This document shows positions 16,346-26,105 of a stretch of 64,000 nt of DNA, piece by piece. Source of the DNA: Rhizobium brockwellii (lineage in GTDB: Bacteria; Pseudomonadota; Alphaproteobacteria; Rhizobiales; Rhizobiaceae); the NCBI RefSeq assembly GCF_000769405.2, contig NZ_CP053445.1, forward strand, positions 62,001 to 126,000, in the 5' to 3' direction. The notes under the pieces were generated by a model that did not search any database, had not been told where the DNA came from, and saw only the letters and a list, made by a program, of their open reading frames with translations. Each line of letters starts with the position of its first letter. Position 1 is the stretch's first letter. The translations under genes and the position numbers were made by a program.

Positions 16346-19300
16346 ATGGCGCATGACGATCCTTTCGCTGTCGATCTGTTCGGCAATACAGCTCTCGCAT
16401 CCGGTTTCGATCTCGGTGTGCCGGGTTTCGCAGCAGACTTCGGGACCGATATCGATATCGACCCCCGGCCCTCGAAACCGGCGCCAGCCGCTCCGGTCCG
16501 CAAAGAACCGAAAACCACACCGCAGCTGCGGACGAAGGTCGATTTCCGGCTGCAGAGTTCTCGCGGTCTCGCAAAATCCTGGCGCGACCGTGCGCGTGAC
16601 AATATCGCCGCCATCCTGCTGGCGAACGAGATCGAGCGCCAGGGCCTGCCGGCTCGTCCTGACCAGCAGGCCAGATTGATCAAGTTCACGGGCTTCGGCG
16701 CGTCGGACCTGGCCAACGGCATATTCCGGCGTCCCGGCGACGAGGCATTTTGCAAAGGTTGGGAGGAGCTCGGCGGCAATCTCGAAAGTGCCGTTGCGCC
16801 GGGTGATTACGCATCGCTGGCGCGCTGCACCCAATATGCCCACTTCACGCCGGAGTTTATCGTTCGTGCCATCTGGTCGGGCCTGGTCCGCATGGGGTTC
16901 GATGGTGGACGGGTCCTGGAGCCGGGTATCGGCACGGGTATGTTTCCGGCGCTGATGCCGGATGCTCTCTCCAAGGTGAGCCATGTCACCGGCATCGAGC
17001 TTGATCCCGTCACCGCCCGTATCGTCCGGCTGCTGCAGCCACGGGCCAGAATCGTCTGTGGCGATTTTGCCCGCACCGACCTGCCTGACCATTTCGATCT
17101 GGCGATCGGCAACCCGCCGTTTTCTGACAGGACGGTGAAGAGTGATCCGGCCCTCCGGTCTCTCGGCTTGCGGCTGCATGACTATTTCATCGCCAAGTCC
17201 ATCGACCGGTTGAAGCCGGGCGGTCTCGCAGCCTTCGTCACCTCGTCCGGCACGATGGACAAGGCTGACGCCCGCGCCCGTGAACACATCGCCGGCATGG
17301 CCGATCTCGCTGGCGCGATCCGCCTTCCCGAAGGCAGCTTTCGCGCTGACGCAGGCACGGATGTTGTCGTCGATATCATCTTCTTCCGGAAACGCCGCGC
17401 CGAAGAGCAGGCTGGAGACGATAGCTGGCTCGATCTTGCGCATGCGTTGGTGGAAGGTGAGGGCGGTAGCGTCCGTATCAACAGGTGGTTCGTCGATCAC
17501 CCCGACATGGTGCTGGGACGCCATGCTCTCACCTCAGGTCCATTCGGCGAGGCCTATACCTGCCTCCCGATAGGCGGCGACCTTGAAATGAGCCTGAACG
17601 CTGCCGTCGGACACCTTACGGCCGGGCTCTACGACGGCGAGCCTTCGGCAATCGACTTCGCCCTTGAGGACGAAGTCGCGGAAGCCATGGCAGAGCGGCC
17701 TGATGATCCGAAGGTGCGCGAGGGCAGTTATTTCATTGGCAAAGGCACGGCCTTGATGCAGGTGGTGGACGGGGTCGCTGTTCCTGTTGAGGTGAGGAAG
17801 GGCCGCAGCACTGAGGGCATCTTTGCCAAGCACGCAGTGATCATCCGCAAGCTCATCCCTATCCGCGATGCGGTCCGGCTCATTCTCAAGCTTCAGGAAC
17901 GCGATCAGCCCTGGCAAAAGGCACAGGTCGCGCTGCGCATCGCCTGGTCCAGTTTCGTGCGCGAGTTCGGCCCGATCAACTTCACCTCCGTCTCGACATC
18001 GGAGGATCCGGAAACCGGTGAGGTCAGGGAGATCCATCGCCGGCCAAATATCGCGCCTTTCCTCGACGATCCCGATTGCTGGCTGGTGGCCTCGATCGAG
18101 GACTACGATCTCGAGACCAATACCGCCAAGCCCGGGCCGATCTTTACCGAGCGCGTCATCGCGCCGCCGCCGGCACCTGTCATCACCTCGGCATCGGATG
18201 CGCTCGCCGTTGTTCTGAACGAACGCGGCCATGTCGATCCCGATCATATCGCCGAGCTGCTGCATCGTGACGTGGAAGGTGTGATCGGTGAGCTGGGTGA
18301 ATCCATCTTCCGCGATCCATCCAACGGCTCCTGGCAGTCGGCCGATGCCTATCTGTCCGGCGCAGTCCGCTCGAAGCTCTCCACCGCACGCGCGGCCGCG
18401 GACCTCGACCCCGCCTTTCAGCGCAACGTCGCGGCGCTGGAGCGAGTCCAACCTGCCGATCTCCGGCCCTCGGACATCACCGCCCGGCTTGGCGCCCCGT
18501 GGATCCCCGCCGATGATGTCGTCGCCTTCGTCAAGGAGACCATGGATGCCGAGATTTCCATCCATCACCTACCGGAACTGGCGACATGGACGGTCAATGC
18601 GCGGCAGCTGGAATGGTCGGCCGCTGGCACCACGGAATGGGGCACGCATCGCCGCCATGCTGGCCAGCTGCTGTCCGACGCTCTCAACTCCTGCGTGCCG
18701 CAGATCTTCGACACCGTCCGCGACGGCGAGACTGAGCGACGAGTGCTGAACACCGTGGAGACGGAAGCCGCCAAGGAAAAGCTCGCAAAGATCAAGACTA
18801 CCTTCCAGTCGTGGATCTGGTCCGATCCGGATCGCACCGACCGGCTGGCGCGCATCTATAACGACACTTTCAACAACATCGCGCCGCGATCCTTCAACGG
18901 CGATCACCTGCAACTTCCGGGCGCCTCAGGCGCCTTTTCTTTGTATGGGCATCAGAAACGCGGGATCTGGCGGGTTATTTCGGCAGGTAGCACCTATCTC
19001 GCTCATGCCGTCGGTGCTGGAAAGACGCTGACCATGGCGGCCGCCATCATGGAGCAGCGCCGTCTGGGTCTGATCAACAAGGCGATGCTCGTCGTGCCCG
19101 GCCATTGCCTGGCGCAGGCCGCCCGCGAGTTCCTCGCTCTCTATCCCAATGCGCGCATTCTGGTCGCCGACGAGACCAACTTCGTCAGAGAAAAGCGCCA
19201 TCGCTTCCTGTCGCGGGCAGCGACCGCCAACTGGGATGCGATCATCATCACCCATTCGGCGTTTCGCTTTATCTCCGTTCCCTCATCGTTCGAGGCGCAG

Positions 19301-21433
19301 ATGATCCAGGATGAACTGGAGCTCTATGAGGAGCTGCTGGTCAAGGTTGATAGCCAGGATCGGCTGTCGCGCAAGCGCATTGAGCGCATGAAGGAAGGTC
19401 ACAAGGAACGGCTCGAAGCGCTGGCGACCCGCAAGGACGATCTGCTGACCATCTCCGAGCTTGGGATCGACCAGATCATCGTCGATGAGGCACAGGAGTT
19501 CCGCAAGCTGTCCTTTGCCACCAACATGTCGACACTGCGCGGTGTCGATCCGAACGGATCGCAACGCGCCTGGGACCTGTTCGTCAAATCCCGCTTCGTC
19601 GAGACGAAGAACCCGGGCAGGGCGCTGGTGCTGGCTTCGGGAACGCCGATCACCAACACGCTCGGCGAGATGTTCTCCGTGCAGCGGATGATGGGCCCAG
19701 TGGCATTGTTGGAACGTGGTCTGCACGAGTTCGACGCCTGGGCTTCGACCTTCGGCGATACCTCGACGGAACTCGAGCTGCAGCCATCGGGCAAATACAA
19801 GCCGGTCACGCGCTTCAGCCAGTTCGTCAACGTGCCCGAACTGATCGCCATGTTCCGATCCTTCGCCGACGTCGTGCTGCCGGTCGATCTGAAAACCTAT
19901 GTGAAAGTGCCGGAGGTCTCCGGCGGCAAGCGCCAGATCGTCACCGCCGAGCCGACCGCCGCTTTCAAGTCCTACCAGAAACAGCTGGACGCGCGGATCA
20001 AGGCCATCGAGATGCGGGATGGTCCGGCCAAGCCCGGCGACGATATCCTGCTCTCGGTCATCACCGACGGGCGGCATGCGGCGATCGATCTGCGCCTGGT
20101 CGATCAGGCCATGGGCAATGAGACCGCCAACAAGCTGAACGCGCTTGTCACCAATGCCCACAGGATCTGGCAGGAAACCGGAGAGGCGGAATACCGCCGT
20201 AAGGACGGCAAGCCGTTCGACCGGCCGGGCGCCGGCCAGTTGATCTTTTCCGATCTCGGCACGATCAATGTCGAGGCATCCCGCGGTTTTTCCGCATACA
20301 GATGGATCCGCGATGAGCTCGTCCGCCTTGGCGTGCCGGCTTCGGAAATTGCCTTCATGCAGGATTACAAGAAGTCGGACGCCAAGCAGCGGCTGTTCAA
20401 CGACTTCAATGCCGGCAAGGTACGCGTGCTGATCGGCTCGTCCGAAACCATGGGCACCGGTGTCAACGTTCAAGCGCGGCTCAAAGCCCTGCATCACCTC
20501 GATGTACCGTGGCTCCCATCGCAGATCGAGCAGCGCGAGGGCCGTATTATCCGCCAGGGCAATCAACATGACGAGGTCGACGTGTTTGCCTATGCGACGC
20601 TCGGCAGTCTCGATGCCACCATGTGGCAGAACAACGAGCGCAAGGCCCGCTTCATTGCGGCGGCCCTGTCCGGTGACACAAGTGTGCGTCGGCTGGAGGA
20701 TATGGGCGAGGGGCAGGCAAACCAGTTCGCCATGGCCAAGGCCATCGCGTCCGGCGACGAGCGGCTGATGCAGAAGGCCGGACTTGAGGCCGAGATCGCC
20801 CGCCTGGATCGCCTGCGGGCCGCCCATATCGACGATCAGCACGCCATCCGTCGGCAGATCCGCGACGCCGAACGGGATATCGAGTTTTCCAGCCGCCGGA
20901 TCGAGGAGGTAGGCAAGGATATCGAGCGGCTGGTCCCAACATCTGGCGACGCCTTTGTCATGCAAGTTGGCGAAGACACATTCGACGAGCGCAAACTCGC
21001 TGGCCGCGCGCTGATGAAGGAAATCCTGACGCTGGTTCAGCTTCAGCAGGAGAAAGAAATGATCATCGCCACCATCGGCGGTTTCGATCTCGCCTATCAG
21101 GGCGAACGGTTTGGCAAGGATGGTTATCGCTATGACACCCTGCTCCAACGCACAGGTGGAGGCTACGAGATCGACTTGGCCGTCACCACCACGCCGATCG
21201 GCGCGATCTCCCGGCTCGAACATGCGCTTGGCGGGTTTGAACAGGAACGCGAGAACCATCGCAATAGGCTCGTCGATGCGAAACGGCGTCTCGCCTCTTA
21301 TACGCCGCGTCTGGGGGAAAGCTTCTCATTCGAAGCCGAGCTCGAACTCAAGCTGAGCCAACTGGACGAGATCGAGAGGGATCTGGCGGCAACCGCCGAC
21401 GAACCAGAGGAGGATCGCCAGCAGGCCGCGTGA
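16346..21433 (+). CDS. N6-adenine methylase-SF2 helicase fusion (DarB-like)
   Basis: This 1,695-residue protein fuses a DNA methyltransferase to a SNF2-type helicase. An AdoMet-binding motif (VLEPGIGTGMF, about residue 190) is followed by the catalytic NPPF at 256-259, typical of N6-adenine methylases. The helicase part has a Walker A motif with Lys893 (VGAGKT), DEAQ at 1047-1050, a motif III-like SGTPITN, and late motifs (GTGVNVQARL, QREGRIIRQGNQ) of superfamily 2. The C-terminal 250 residues are charged and coiled-coil-like. Phage P1 DarB and plasmid relatives have the same layout and protect incoming DNA from restriction; a similar role during conjugation is a reasonable inference. A strong terminator follows. 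Confidence 0.88.
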   Translation: MAHDDPFAVDLFGNTALASGFDLGVPGFAADFGTDIDIDPRPSKPAPAAPVRKEPKTTPQLRTKVDFRLQSSRGLAKSWRDRARDNIAAILLANEIERQGLPARPDQQARLIKFTGFGASDLANGIFRRPGDEAFCKGWEELGGNLESAVAPGDYASLARCTQYAHFTPEFIVRAIWSGLVRMGFDGGRVLEPGIGTGMFPALMPDALSKVSHVTGIELDPVTARIVRLLQPRARIVCGDFARTDLPDHFDLAIGNPPFSDRTVKSDPALRSLGLRLHDYFIAKSIDRLKPGGLAAFVTSSGTMDKADARAREHIAGMADLAGAIRLPEGSFRADAGTDVVVDIIFFRKRRAEEQAGDDSWLDLAHALVEGEGGSVRINRWFVDHPDMVLGRHALTSGPFGEAYTCLPIGGDLEMSLNAAVGHLTAGLYDGEPSAIDFALEDEVAEAMAERPDDPKVREGSYFIGKGTALMQVVDGVAVPVEVRKGRSTEGIFAKHAVIIRKLIPIRDAVRLILKLQERDQPWQKAQVALRIAWSSFVREFGPINFTSVSTSEDPETGEVREIHRRPNIAPFLDDPDCWLVASIEDYDLETNTAKPGPIFTERVIAPPPAPVITSASDALAVVLNERGHVDPDHIAELLHRDVEGVIGELGESIFRDPSNGSWQSADAYLSGAVRSKLSTARAAADLDPAFQRNVAALERVQPADLRPSDITARLGAPWIPADDVVAFVKETMDAEISIHHLPELATWTVNARQLEWSAAGTTEWGTHRRHAGQLLSDALNSCVPQIFDTVRDGETERRVLNTVETEAAKEKLAKIKTTFQSWIWSDPDRTDRLARIYNDTFNNIAPRSFNGDHLQLPGASGAFSLYGHQKRGIWRVISAGSTYLAHAVGAGKTLTMAAAIMEQRRLGLINKAMLVVPGHCLAQAAREFLALYPNARILVADETNFVREKRHRFLSRAATANWDAIIITHSAFRFISVPSSFEAQMIQDELELYEELLVKVDSQDRLSRKRIERMKEGHKERLEALATRKDDLLTISELGIDQIIVDEAQEFRKLSFATNMSTLRGVDPNGSQRAWDLFVKSRFVETKNPGRALVLASGTPITNTLGEMFSVQRMMGPVALLERGLHEFDAWASTFGDTSTELELQPSGKYKPVTRFSQFVNVPELIAMFRSFADVVLPVDLKTYVKVPEVSGGKRQIVTAEPTAAFKSYQKQLDARIKAIEMRDGPAKPGDDILLSVITDGRHAAIDLRLVDQAMGNETANKLNALVTNAHRIWQETGEAEYRRKDGKPFDRPGAGQLIFSDLGTINVEASRGFSAYRWIRDELVRLGVPASEIAFMQDYKKSDAKQRLFNDFNAGKVRVLIGSSETMGTGVNVQARLKALHHLDVPWLPSQIEQREGRIIRQGNQHDEVDVFAYATLGSLDATMWQNNERKARFIAAALSGDTSVRRLEDMGEGQANQFAMAKAIASGDERLMQKAGLEAEIARLDRLRAAHIDDQHAIRRQIRDAERDIEFSSRRIEEVGKDIERLVPTSGDAFVMQVGEDTFDERKLAGRALMKEILTLVQLQQEKEMIIATIGGFDLAYQGERFGKDGYRYDTLLQRTGGGYEIDLAVTTTPIGAISRLEHALGGFEQERENHRNRLVDAKRRLASYTPRLGESFSFEAELELKLSQLDEIERDLAATADEPEEDRQQAA

Positions 21434-21552
21434 TCGGCGACATACTGCGGTTACTTGAAACGGGGTCGGACCATACACATCTATCGGTCATCACCCGTTT
21501 CGATGGTTTGCCTCACAGTGGCGATTGCCGCGCGTTTGAAACTGTCCGGGTT

Positions 21553-21594
21553 GGAAGGGCGCTCCCCGAAAGGGTCGAGCGCCCTTCCGTTTTT
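21553..21594 (+). terminator. Strong rho-independent terminator
   Basis: A perfect 12-base stem (GGAAGGGCGCTC with GAGCGCCCTTCC) and a 12-base loop is followed by GTTTTT. It lies about 120 bases after the methylase-helicase stop and just before the end of the convergent ligase gene, so it can serve the rightward transcript and possibly both directions. Confidence 0.85.
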
Positions 21595-21608
21595 GGCACG
21601 TTCGGGCG

Positions 21609-22655
21609 CTACTCGCTGAGTTTGTAGATCGCCGCGTTGTCTTGCAGTTCCCGCAGGCCCTTGTACGAGGCATGCCGCAATTTGCCATCGTCGGTCCAGG
21701 CGCGATATTCGATCTCGGCAATCAATGTCGGTTGAACGAAGACGACCCCCTTTTTATCGACGGCAACCGGCGCACGCTTGGTCTTCAGCGTGTCCAGCAT
21801 CCGACGCAGTTTCATCGCGTCTTTTTGCTTGAAGCCAGTTCCGACCGAACCGACATAGACGAACGCGTCGCCCTGATACGCTGCGAGCAACAGGCTGCCG
21901 ATCCCACCGCGCGCCGCGGTGGATGGCTCGTATCCGACAATCACAAAGCTTTCGCTCTGGATGCATTTGATCTTCAGCCAGTCGCCGAGCCGGCCCGAGC
22001 GGTAGGCACTGTCGCGGTGCTTGGCAATGATGCCTTCCAGGCCGTGTTCTCGGGCGGCCGCCAGAAGTGTCGCGCCATCCGCTTCGACCTCCTCCGAGAC
22101 GCGGATTACGCTTTCGCTTTCGCCGATCAGGTCTTCCAGCAGGTGACGACGACCGGACAACTCCATCTTCGTCAGGTCATGGCCATCGAAATACAACAGG
22201 TCGAATGCGTAGAGAATAGCATCGTCTGACGCTTGTCTGCCCCCGCGCCCACCGAGCGAGCGCTGCAGCGCCCCAAAGTCCGATCGGCCCTCCGCATCGA
22301 GCACGACGGCTTCCCCATCCAGGATTGCGGTCCCGACGCCGAGCTTGCGCGCAGCGGCGGCGATTGCCGGAAACCTGTCGGTCCAGTCATGGCCGCCGCG
22401 GGTGATGATCCGCACCGCGTTCGGCTCGACGTGAACAGCCACACGATAGCCGTCCCATTTGATCTCATAGATCCAGTCCGGTCCCGATGGCGGCTTTGCT
22501 TTCAAGAGCGCCAGGCAAGGTTCAATGCGATCCGGCATCGGGTCGAAAGGAAGCTGCGGTTGCGCTGGATCACGTGGTTTGCGCGGTCGCGAGCGGATCG
22601 GAGCGTCCGTCTCCCGCAAAAGCGGCTGGGATTTTTGGCGCGGCGGCTTTGTCAT
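21609..22655 (-). CDS. Stand-alone ATP-dependent DNA ligase (LigD-type)
   Basis: The 348-residue protein has the nucleotidyltransferase core and OB-fold of bacterial LigD ligases. Lys66 in EIKWDGYR is the adenylated residue. Later ligase motifs are present: the RGG phrase, LDGEAVVLD, FDLLYF, GLEGIIAK and WLKIKC. The C-terminal OB part ends with EIEYRAWTDDGKLRHASYKG, also typical of LigD. The N-terminal 40 residues are a basic, proline-rich extension. There is no polymerase or phosphoesterase domain, and no ku gene is in the window, so this may supply extra ligase to a repair system encoded elsewhere. It is transcribed against the surrounding plasmid block, from a shared divergent region with the ParB-like gene. 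Confidence 0.9.
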   Translation of the reverse strand: MTKPPRQKSQPLLRETDAPIRSRPRKPRDPAQPQLPFDPMPDRIEPCLALLKAKPPSGPDWIYEIKWDGYRVAVHVEPNAVRIITRGGHDWTDRFPAIAAAARKLGVGTAILDGEAVVLDAEGRSDFGALQRSLGGRGGRQASDDAILYAFDLLYFDGHDLTKMELSGRRHLLEDLIGESESVIRVSEEVEADGATLLAAAREHGLEGIIAKHRDSAYRSGRLGDWLKIKCIQSESFVIVGYEPSTAARGGIGSLLLAAYQGDAFVYVGSVGTGFKQKDAMKLRRMLDTLKTKRAPVAVDKKGVVFVQPTLIAEIEYRAWTDDGKLRHASYKGLRELQDNAAIYKLSE

Positions 22656-22975
22656 GGCCTGAGTTCAGCAGCAATTGCTTAAAATCGTGTGACATCGCTG
22701 GGAAATGGAAGGGAGGACGACGAGAGAGGGGAGGAAGGAGGGGAAGGAAACCGGTTCGCTGGACGGTCCGACGGCTGCCGGTTCCCTCAATCGCGCCGGT
22801 CGCCGAGACCGGGCCAGCTTGCCTCGCAAGGCAGGTGTGCCTCGCTCCTCCGCAAGCCAGGTCTGCTCCGGCGCAATTGCAGCCGCCGTCCCGTCCTGCG
22901 GTTCGGAGGATGTCTTCGAGAAGAAGATGAGGAGGCAAGGACAGTCCGTCCGCCCGAAACCGAAAGGTCATTCCC
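22656..22975. other. Divergent intergenic region, ligase / ParB-like gene
   Basis: These 320 bases hold the promoters for the leftward ligase and the rightward ParB-like gene. A purine-rich tract of G and A lies at about 22700-22755. Short frames cross the region but none has protein-like composition. The rest is GC-rich and probably acts as the leader of the ParB-like gene. No clear palindromic operator or parS-like site was found. Confidence 0.4.
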
Positions 22976-24691
22976 ATGCAGTTGATTACAGCCGATCCGC
23001 GCAGTCTGAAGGACAATCCTGACCGGTCCCGTCAGTCGAAATCTTCGGCCCAGTCCGACGCGCTGCTCTGCGCATCGATCCGGGCCATCGGTGTCGTCCA
23101 GCCGCCGATCGTCAAACTCGATCCGGAAGGCGGCAACAGCTACATCATCGTCTTCGGTCACCGCCGCGCCGCCCAGGCGATTGCCGCGGATCTCATGGAA
23201 ATCCCGCTGCTGCTAGCCGATCCATCCGACGATCTCGGCGCCATGCAGTCCTTTGCGGAGAACATCGCCCGCGAGCCGCTGAACCCTGTCGACCAGTGGC
23301 GCGCCATCGAACGGCTGGTTGCTCTCGGATGGACCGAGGAGTCGATCGCCATGGCGCTGGCACTCCCCAGCCGGCAGATCAGAAAGCTGCGGCTGCTGGC
23401 CAATATCCTGCCCGCCATGCTCGACCAGATGGCGCGGGGCGATATGCCGAACGAGCAGCAGCTGCGCACGATCGCCGCCGCCAGTCAGGATGAGCAGGCC
23501 GAGGTGTGGAAGAAGTACAAGCCGAAGAAGCAGGATCCACAGGTGTCGTGGTGGGAGGTCGCCCGGGCGCTGACCACGACCCGGATGCTCGCCAAGCACG
23601 CAAGCTTCGGCGACGATCTGGCTTTGGCCTATGGTATCGTCTGGGTCGAGGACCTGTTTGCACCCGCCGACGAGGACAGTCGCTACACCACGGATGTCGA
23701 GGCGTTTCTCGGGGCGCAGCAGGAATGGCTTGCCAACAACCTGCCCAAGCGTGGTTCGGTTATCGAGGCCAACGAATACGGCCAGGCCAAGCTGCCCGCG
23801 AAGGCGCAACAGGTCTACGGCAAACCGGGCAAGGGCGACCTGACCGGCTGGTACATCAACGCGCGCGACGGCTCGGTGCAGTCGGTTGCCTACCGCATGC
23901 CGGAGGTGAAGAAGCCCAAGCTGGTCAAGGATTCCGACGGTGTCGAAACCCTCGTCGAGGAGGTCGAGGCACCGAGAGTACGACCCGACGTGACCCAGAA
24001 GGGTCTCGACATGATCGGTGATCTGCGGACTGACGCTCTGCACGAGGCGCTCGCCCGTGCGCCGATCGAGGACGACACGCTGATGGCCCTGCTCATTCTG
24101 GCCTTCACCGGTACGAATGTCACGGTCGCCAGTGGCGCATCGGACAATCCCTATGGTCATGCAAAATGCGGGCCGCATGCTGCCAGGCTGATTGGCGAGG
24201 ACGGCAAGCTGTCCTTCGATCGCGAGACACTGGTTCAGGCTGCGCGCTCGGTGCTGATCGAAGTCCTGTCGCTTCGCCGCAATCGCTCTGACAGCGGACT
24301 GATCGCCCGCATTGCCGGCGACGCCATCGGCGCTGATCAGTTCCTACCCAATATGGGCACGGAGGACTTTCTCTCCTGCCTGTCGCGCACCGCGCTGGAG
24401 GCGACGGCGGAGGAGGCAGGCGTGCCCGGTCGGATCAAGGTGAAGGACACCCGTGCGGCGCTGATCGAGCATTTTGCCGAGGGGAAACTGGTGCATCCGG
24501 CAGCGCTGCTCGCGCCATTAACTGAGGACGCGCGGTCGTGGGTTGGACGCCACATCGGCGTCGACCGTGGATTGGAGGATGCTGCCGACGATCCCAATAC
24601 TCTCGAGGATCAGCTTTCCGGTGGTGACTTCGTGGACCATTCCGCCGCCGATGAAGAGGCCGGCGAGGGTTTCCGCGAGGCCGCCGAATAA
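22976..24691 (+). CDS. ParB/Spo0J-family nuclease-like plasmid protein
   Basis: The 571-residue protein begins with a ParB N-terminal domain: the GHRR motif at residues 61-64 (VFGHRRAAQAI) and an ENIAREPLNPVDQWRAI phrase match ParB box regions, followed by a helix-turn-helix (ESIAMALALPSRQIRKLRLL). It is much longer than plasmid RepB or ParB; the C-terminal 350 residues are specific to a family on rhizobial plasmids and end in an acidic tail. No parA gene is adjacent, so it is unlikely to be the partition protein of the replicon. Family members may bind or nick DNA and help maintain or transfer the plasmid. It is followed by the DUF7007 gene. Confidence 0.85.
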   Translation: MQLITADPRSLKDNPDRSRQSKSSAQSDALLCASIRAIGVVQPPIVKLDPEGGNSYIIVFGHRRAAQAIAADLMEIPLLLADPSDDLGAMQSFAENIAREPLNPVDQWRAIERLVALGWTEESIAMALALPSRQIRKLRLLANILPAMLDQMARGDMPNEQQLRTIAAASQDEQAEVWKKYKPKKQDPQVSWWEVARALTTTRMLAKHASFGDDLALAYGIVWVEDLFAPADEDSRYTTDVEAFLGAQQEWLANNLPKRGSVIEANEYGQAKLPAKAQQVYGKPGKGDLTGWYINARDGSVQSVAYRMPEVKKPKLVKDSDGVETLVEEVEAPRVRPDVTQKGLDMIGDLRTDALHEALARAPIEDDTLMALLILAFTGTNVTVASGASDNPYGHAKCGPHAARLIGEDGKLSFDRETLVQAARSVLIEVLSLRRNRSDSGLIARIAGDAIGADQFLPNMGTEDFLSCLSRTALEATAEEAGVPGRIKVKDTRAALIEHFAEGKLVHPAALLAPLTEDARSWVGRHIGVDRGLEDAADDPNTLEDQLSGGDFVDHSAADEEAGEGFREAAE

Positions 24692-24773
24692 ACACCAGGC
24701 ACCAGGATCTGAACCGACGCCGCTGGCTGATGCCGGCGGCGTCTTCGTTTCCAGCAATCAGAAGGAGTTTGTC

Positions 24774-25424
24774 ATGGCGGAAATCCATGATGACATCGCA
24801 GCAGAACAAGCAGCGCATGAGGCTGAACTACGGACACTAGACCGGCCGACGATACGAACAGGAGCCTCGACGCCATGGGGTCTGGCGCAGCTCTCGCGGC
24901 AATTCGCCGACGGTATCGTTCTGCATTCCACCGCCAGCCATGGTGGTTTCCATCTCGACGAGAATGCCAATGGCACCGTCCATGCACACTATCGTAATGA
25001 CACCGAATTCTACGAAGAGGATTGTGAATGGGCGAAGGTCGCCCATGCCTTCCCGCAGCTGTTCACGGCCTATGAGCGGCGCCTGGCGGATCGCACACTT
25101 CGCGACACTTATCCTGATGCCTACGAGCGCGTGATGAGCGTCACACTGAAGGACGGTCAGTCGCATATTCGGGACCGACAGGAATTCGAAAAGCGACATC
25201 GCAACGACTGGGTGGTCATCGCGGCCCTCAATACCGATCACCAGCCTGGCTTTGTCGAGTGCATCGCGGCGCTGGGTGGGACCCGGGGCGAGACCAGTGA
25301 ACGACGGTTTCTGGTTCCACGCTCCGACTACACGATCGGCCGGCATGGCTTCGTCATCGATCCAGCCAAGCACGAGCCATATGATGGTCCGTCCAGCTTC
25401 GTGACCTGGGCGGCGCGGCGATGA
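24774..25424 (+). CDS. DUF7007 domain-containing protein
   Basis: The product of 216 residues starts at the ATG at 24774, preceded by AAGGAG; the longer frame from 24543 overlaps the ParB-like gene and is not supported. The central part (ASTPWGLAQLSRQFADGIV, FHLDENANG) and the aromatic C-terminus (YDGPSSFVTWAARR) are characteristic of DUF7007, a family of unknown function from rhizobial plasmids. No catalytic motif or membrane segment is seen. It is probably co-expressed with the ParB-like gene 83 bases upstream. Confidence 0.82.
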   Translation: MAEIHDDIAAEQAAHEAELRTLDRPTIRTGASTPWGLAQLSRQFADGIVLHSTASHGGFHLDENANGTVHAHYRNDTEFYEEDCEWAKVAHAFPQLFTAYERRLADRTLRDTYPDAYERVMSVTLKDGQSHIRDRQEFEKRHRNDWVVIAALNTDHQPGFVECIAALGGTRGETSERRFLVPRSDYTIGRHGFVIDPAKHEPYDGPSSFVTWAARR

Positions 25425-25657
25425 CAGTCGCGTCCACTGACACCGACGCGCCCCGAAATCATGTGATCGATGTCATCGCGTTCTATCAAGGCATCTGGGC
25501 ACGGCAGAGGGATTGCCGTTTGCGGCGAGCAGAGCTGACACGACAAACGATGGTGCGGTGGAAATGCAAAACACGGCATGGCCCACCATCGACCACTGCA
25601 CGCATATCAACGGAGCCGGGCGAGTGCGGAAGCCTGACCAAGTCGCGGGTGCGGTAA
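25421..25657 (+). CDS. Possible small gene overlapping the DUF7007 stop
   Basis: A 78-codon frame starts with an ATGA overlap at the DUF7007 stop, a common arrangement for coupled genes. The first 35 residues look protein-like (NHVIDVIAFYQGIWARQRD), but the rest is basic, Ser/Thr-rich and not convincing. It may be a real small gene, a decayed one or chance. Confidence 0.25.
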   Translation: MTVASTDTDAPRNHVIDVIAFYQGIWARQRDCRLRRAELTRQTMVRWKCKTRHGPPSTTARISTEPGECGSLTKSRVR

Positions 25658-26105
25658 AGCGTTGATCGAAGGGCGGAGCCCGGGAACGGGGCAACCTGCT
25701 TGCCGTGGAGTGTGTTGGCATCGAGTTTTGTCAGTGCCCTCTATGGGTGACGCGGCGTTGCCAAGGTCGGATCGCGATGGCGATATCATGCTGTCGTAGA
25801 CCAGATTGTCGGCCGGCACAGCACCTCGGTTTTGCTGCGGTCTGACATGGGCGCGTCCCGGTCAAAGGCCGCTGGCGCGCCGCGTTGCGGCAGGATCATC
25901 GCCTCGTCGCAAGGCAGGCCCGCGTCTGTCGCACCCCGCAAGTGCGGGCAGCACCATCCGCAAACCATCCTCGCTCCTCCTGGCGATGCCCTGACCTTGG
26001 GCCGGGCCGCTGGTGCCCATGTCCTTTTGCCCGCACCCGAGGGGCTGAGCCGGACGACAACCGGCACCCCGGGTTTCGCTGAAACATCGCTAAAAGGATC
26101 CGATC
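25658..26105. other. Intergenic leader, no supportable gene
   Basis: About 450 bases of GC-rich sequence precede the next gene. Frames on both strands are short, proline- and arginine-rich and mutually overlapping, with no recognisable domain. The end of the region (from about 25990) probably forms a long leader of the 26106 gene. Confidence 0.35.

Noticed and set aside
17534..18568. 344-codon leftward frame
   Set aside because: It is antisense to the methylase-helicase gene and has no recognisable domain.
19283..21259. 658-codon leftward frame
   Set aside because: It is antisense to the helicase part of the 16346-21433 gene, whose motifs are intact. Long antisense frames are common in GC-rich genes.
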